A stretch of 64,000 nucleotides of DNA from Pelodera strongyloides (lineage: Eukaryota; Nematoda; Chromadorea; Rhabditida; Rhabditidae): positions 62,001 through 126,000 of the forward strand of contig JAANDG010000377.1 in assembly GCA_036852015.1 (NCBI GenBank). Direction: 5' to 3'. A program made the position numbers and the translations under genes. The notes under the pieces were generated by a model that searched no databases, was not told the DNA's origin, and saw only the letters and a program-made list of their open reading frames with translations. Shown one piece after another: positions 58,921-64,000 of this stretch. Each line of letters opens with the position of its first letter. The stretch's first letter is position 1.

Positions 58921-59974
58921 TAGAAAAAGTTGGAATAACGCAACATGAATTAATTATCAGGTTTGGTTAATTAAGTTTTTTTTACCACCACATCGTTGTT
59001 TCGCTTCCCGTTTAATCGCACTATAATAAAATTAATTGTAGAAGCTGAATCAAACAAAGCTATCATGGAATGAAATGAATGAAGCAGATATTATTTCTTT
59101 AAATTTGCAAATGACGAGCAGCAAACAAAAACAACCTTAGCTAAACATCAACAAAAACACCATTATTTTAATTCCCAATAACCGTGAGTAGGCCGTGGAG
59201 ACAATGTATTATTCTTCATCGATATTCTGTATGATGATACGTGATACACACATACGACTGGATAATAAAGAATTCCAAAAACCAAATTTCCCAGCCCTTC
59301 CATGGCCCAAGGGAAAGAAACTTGATACTACACATATACTAAATATCCGAAGGGAAATGTGGACAAAAAAAGGAATTATATAAGGTGTCCAGACGTAACC
59401 GAACAAAGACTTACATAAAACGGCAAAAAATGATATAAAAACCTTCGCATCGTATATAGAAAGCGGATGCGTCGATATGTGGGTTATGTTATGCTAATAA
59501 TTTAGGTTGGCAGAGAGGTTACATACACAGAAAACCCACAATTGATCACGATCACTGAGCACATATTTGCTAGTTTATTCAAAATGTTGTAGGCAACAGT
59601 ACGACATCGTATTGATACAAAATACAACAAACCGAAGCGAAAAAACAATATAAACCAAGCGTACATACGCGAAAGATAGCATCAATGAATCAATGCACAT
59701 ACACAGAACACCCAAAACAAAACAAAACATAAATAATTTTACCCCATGAGAGAATGCACTACTTTTCACCCCCCCCCCTCCCGCTACACAAAAATAACCC
59801 CCGCTAAGCAAACATATGCAGAGATCAACAAGCCCAAAGAGCACCGTGAATAGCCCTATGTCATAATAGCTCGCGCTTCACTCTCAAATGATATACGACC
59901 CTCCAGTTACAACCCGCCTGATGTCTATAGACTACGAAAATGCTCCCCTTCCCACAAATAAACGCTAAACTAAC

Positions 59975-62900
59975 CTCATGTGAAGGCGAATCCTCCCTCG
60001 TCTGTTCTGCCACTTTCTGTGTAGGACGGACTTCGGCAATTGGACGTTCGGAACCACTGAACAAATTATCATTACTGCTAATTATCGCATAATTGCCAGC
60101 GAAATTGTAAACGAAATTGACAGATATCAAGAAGACAAAAGTCCAGTCAATACATAAACATCAATTTCTTTTCGCGCTGAAACATGTCGCTTTTTCTATA
60201 CGCAGAGTGATAGAAATTAGCACTCTACCTAATACCCCTACCATCTACCGTTCGGTACCACGTATCAACAACATATTTCCTAGGAGCCAATAATAAATGA
60301 GTACGTTATTTCTTACTTTACTTGCTTCTTATCCTCGGACGGATGACTGATCAGCGAAGGCGGTCGGAAGGCAATCTGGAAGATAATTAGGTGAAAGTTA
60401 CACATTTGACGACAAATCTTTGTAATTCGTACACGCCAATTACTCAAAAAACATTGGCATACCTGTGGAGCCGCAGGCGCGCGACTGGCCGGTTCCTGGG
60501 GAATTGTACGCGGCGCTGGAGCCGTCGCAGTGGGTGAAGTGCTGGTTGCTACACCGGCAGGAGCGAGCGAAACCTTGGCAGCCTGAAATGATAGACATTA
60601 TCAATGGGTTTCACCTGCATTGCCACCAACTTGAATCACTACTGGTAATTTTCACGATTACAGATCTGTACGTAACAGGTAACATGTCTACGTCGTCTCA
60701 AATTGCTCTATAATCTAGCGCGGGAACAAACAGCCTGCAACGGTTATCAAACAGGAAACTAAGTGTTTTCTAAAGTTTACGTATATGAACAAACTACAAA
60801 CTACGAGAAACAAAAACGAACCTCACTGTTCGTTCCACTAATCCATTGCATGGCAGAACATCCAGCCACGGGACCTCTCGTGTCCGGGTACAGGTCAGAG
60901 TGGAAGTCACGGTAAGACTGAACAAATAATAATAATAATTAATTTAATAATAATATTCAGGTCTTCGTTCACTATTTTCTCAATGTTTCGCGGCATACAT
61001 AATAAATGCCATGAAATGTAAATGAGATTCTTGCAGATGGCAACAAATTGGTGACGAAGATCATTTGGCTAACTGTTCTCTAAATGTCTTGCGCCTAGCT
61101 TGAACTTCAATGAGATGAAAATATAACTTAAAGCGAAATTCCGGCCGTTTTTGAAACGCACCTGCATGCATCATACGCAAATTGGCTCAATTATAATAAA
61201 AAATCGACCCCATTTAGCATAAATACAATACATAAATATGCAGTTGAACACGATGCGTTTCAAAAACCGGCCGTTGTGTCGCTTTAATCACAAACTAACC
61301 CTTCGTGGTACAATACACGGCAGTGGCAGGATTGAGTTCTTCGTCAATTCATAGAATGTTTGCACTTCTCCTTCCATTACAGAAACAGAACGTTTGTTGC
61401 CCAAACAGGCACCCAACAACTGATCGGGCAGAGAGAGTTCGAATACTAAATTTGACACAAATTAGCGGAGAAACATTTCGGGATGTTTAGGTTGCTTATC
61501 ACCCTTACTAAAGGCTAACAATCATTTCCGATAAGAGATGTATTGCACTACATAAGTGATACTCCATAAATCAGTGTCAAGACGTGTCAAACTGGCGTCA
61601 AAAGACCGAGTAAGAAAAAAACCCTTTCAAGATTTCAAGGTAAAATGAAATACCTCTCGACAGGATAGGGCTTCTCGTCTGTATTTCAGTCATCACCAAT
61701 TTATTGGTTCCCTTTCCACCCAGGAATAACAACTTGGTGTCCGGATCGTACAGTGGGATGAGAAGACCTGACAAGGGAGAATAAAATGAACTTTGCTCAA
61801 ATTAGTGAACCTTGAGTGACGCTGCATACCTGCAAAATACAACAATGACTGGATTAGGAAAATCAGCAACATTACCTGTGGTGGCCGTAAATTCTTCCGA
61901 ATGAACTGGTGCTCCATACTTGAGAGTGTCAAAGATACGGACCTCTTGCACGCGCTTCTGAAACAAGCGCGAACGTTAAGACAACTAATTATAAGTACCA
62001 GATAGTAGAGACAAACTGAATCTCTTGTGAAATACGTATACGGATTTATGGCACAATTATATATGAAATGAACAAACAATCCATTATGGAAAGATGGCGA
62101 GCATCAACATAACTACACGCAAAAAAAACAGCATAAGTAACTAACGATTGTCCCTGGCAAGTATAACTATTAAAAAAGAAACGTACATTAGTGAATCCGC
62201 TGCTAACAAGTTTATCTCCAGCAAATAAGATTCTCGCCTCACGACCCATACCAGAATGCAGTTCCAGAGTATGAACGGGTGTAGGACCAGCCCTAGAAAA
62301 GGGTAAAAAGGGTTATTCCGGTAAATTACGAAATGACAGCTCGTTTCAAGTTTCAACTACTTTGCCGTATTTTTCGCTAGGTTGGACGTTTTAAAACTTC
62401 TTTACATGTCTTATTCATATTGCTTACATCTACAATCTACGCACACCGCACAACACAATTAAGCAGTTTCTACTACACTACCACCAAGAAACAGAAAAAA
62501 CGCATGAATACTACATGATGACAAACATATTTTACTAACCGTGGGTCCCATACAAGTCCCACTCTTCCCTTGTCACAAGTGGAGGCCAACATCTTTCCAT
62601 CATCGGACCAAGAACATGACAGACCCTTCTCGATAATACCATCCAGTTCTGAAATATTTTTTTAATCAAAATCATATACACATGGTCTGAAAAAGCATAA
62701 AATCTATACACATGGCCAGAGAAAATTATGGAAAAAATTGATAATACACACTGCAAAATCCTTGGGAAATGATTCACTACAAATCCGCACACAGCATGGG
62801 TAACCCAAGCAAAATGGTTCGTCAAGCGATAAAAATAAGTTTAGAACATATTCGAGGAAAATATCAATTTGTCTTGCATACCATTCAAAAGAAAAAAGAA

Positions 62901-63248
62901 TTAAAGTTACTCAAGATCAAGAACCCACCACACGCAACACTTTGCGTTTCCCAGTCCACGACGAATGCTTTCTCAGTGGACGTGTATGCAACCAGACCAG
63001 ATGCCGTCGAATGAGGCTAAAATCGTTGGGTATATTGTATCGTTGGGTAATCTGTGAGCTGAGCTGGACATGATAAGATTTTGATGGTTCTGATAATATT
63101 CTGTATATTTCCAAAATGTCATATATCAAAGGGCTTAGCTTATTTAAGTACGAACCATCAATGAGCCCAACAAGGAGCCATTTCCGAGGTCGAGATCGGA
63201 TTCCAGAATCGGATCAGCTCCCTCGGCACCCAATCGCCACATTTTAAT
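59975..63248 (-). CDS. CORO7: Coronin-7/POD-1 type protein: first propeller unit, 5' truncated by window (11 exons)
   Basis: Exons in transcript order: 63156-63248, 62929-63016, 62540-62648, 62187-62292, 61876-61957, 61654-61767, 61300-61445, 60822-60917, 60463-60582, 60317-60375, 59975-60056. Phases agree at all ten junctions (365 residues). Visible coronin features: IKMWRLG (end of a WD blade), GLSCSWSDDGKMLAST ending GLVWDPR, ARILFAGDKLVSSGFTN, IPLYDPDTKLLFLGGKG, VQTFYELT, YRDFHSDLYPDTRG. The DxxPD(T) repeat also closes the second unit, confirming a tandem two-unit coronin. The last three exons are a Pro/Ala/Ser-rich tail (PAPRTIPQEPASRAPAAPQ). The reading frame is open at the right side: the start codon and the first blades lie beyond 64000. 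Confidence 0.93.
61128..61287. mobile_element. TTAA MITE family A in coronin intron, copy 10
   Basis: Shorter copy (160 bp) with diverged termini; ends 12 bases from exon 61300-61445, i.e. next to that minus-strand exon's donor. Confidence 0.88.
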
Positions 63249-64000
63249 CTAAAAAAAGAAAAGATTATTGGTATTAAAGGGAATATGTAGGCACTCAAAA
63301 TGAGCAAAACAACTGCGAAACTAGAGTTTCCACACCAGACATGAATTTAAGTAGGCGACTGAATATGTAAATTCGAATATTCTCATTTGCATGCAAATAT
63401 GTCGCTGTTGCATGCTATATGCCGATGTATGCACACATATGCAAAAATTTTTGCTCCATCAGCACTGCCGTGTAAGCCAGGGGGTCAAGCAACGCGTTTA
63501 CTATGGAAAAGATGAACTTTGAAAATCATTTTCTTTTAAATGGGAAACTTTTAACAATTTTTGTTGTTGTTTCCTTAATGAGGAACACACATTCTATTAA
63601 TACAGCTTAACTTCAAAAAGGGCTTACATATTCCCTTTAACAATTTCCATATTGTTGTGTATCAACGGCAAGACATAGTGTGTTTCACTGATCACTAAGG
63701 ACGAAAAGATCAGTGAGCAAATGTGAGTGATTAACTAAACACATTATAGTAACAACTACACATATAAATAATTCTTAGGTATATACCGTAATACATAACA
63801 CATATATTTAAAATTCTTATGATCTTAAGTTAGTGACATATTGGCACGATCCTTTTCCACACGACTGTAAGTGTAGGCTTTTTCAGAAACTACTCAAAAA
63901 TATATTATATAGAGATATTCACGCTCTCGCATGTATATCTACATATTAGCCCCGAATTTCTCACATGTTACCCGCGCATTTAGTGTTTATTTTTTCATGA
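63249..64000 (-). other. Coronin intron at the window edge
   Basis: AT-rich, no exon found. Contains the palindrome ATTTGCATGCAAAT at about 63385-63398. Upstream coronin exons (start codon, first blades) lie outside the window. Confidence 0.6.

Larger units (their letters stand above)
56359..59974 (-). other. Large coronin intron or spacer upstream of the linker exon
   Basis: 3.6 kb, AT-rich, without an exon I can support. It holds one TTAA MITE (58738-58920) and the structured GC island at 57.6 kb. The codon phases on its two sides (0 and 1) disagree, so either one exon here was missed or transcription restarts before 56358. Confidence 0.5.

Overview
This window is nuclear DNA of an animal, most likely an invertebrate. 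I cannot place it more precisely. Both recognisable genes are split into many short exons (27 to about 560 bases) by GT-AG introns. They encode an AMP-activated protein kinase gamma subunit and a long, two-propeller coronin of the coronin-7/POD-1 type. Exons look richer in GC than the AT-rich introns. Almost every exon boundary below was set by an AG acceptor, a GT donor, an open frame and agreement of codon phase with the neighbouring exon. No prokaryotic features, tRNA, rRNA or CRISPR array were seen.

Layout, left to right. 1-4.6 kb: no supported gene. 4.6-30.3 kb, plus strand: the AMPK gamma gene. Ten phase-consistent exons (24433-29668) give 524 residues carrying the four CBS repeats. Five more candidate exons spread over 4.6-13.6 kb probably supply alternative, serine- and arginine-rich N-termini, as in animal long gamma isoforms. 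31.8-45.9 kb, minus strand: one or two unidentified genes. One part encodes a soluble, beta-rich-looking protein and ends at a stop at 41992. The other (19 exons, 779 residues) has an acidic serine-rich region with FFAT-like motifs, a strongly hydrophobic multi-pass or hairpin membrane block and a C-terminal soluble domain. 47.3-63.2 kb, minus strand: the coronin gene, 32 exons and about 1425 residues in the window, with its 5' end beyond the right edge. Its two propeller units are separated by an unusually long linker. The linker holds a good FFAT motif (VAP/ER contact) and a helix resembling PKA-RII anchoring helices. The AMPK gene therefore runs convergently towards the minus-strand genes, meeting them at about 30-32 kb.

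Introns and spacers are crowded with small non-autonomous DNA transposons. The main family always starts and ends at TTAA and has termini AGCGAAATACCGGCCGG. A related family has termini AGCGGTATGGCACGTGG. There are also a GC-rich inverted-repeat element, a young 321-bp near-perfect palindrome with TAA target duplications nested inside another inverted-repeat element, and further hairpins. Several lie within about 10 bases of splice sites. Simple repeats are abundant: long CT/GA tracts, a 71-base C run, a 48-base A run and a GGGTAT array. The observations I would check first are the chimeric linker of the coronin gene, the unidentified FFAT-like membrane protein, MITE ends placed on splice signals, tandem duplications that copy splice donors, and a compact structured GC island at 57.6 kb that could be a non-coding RNA.
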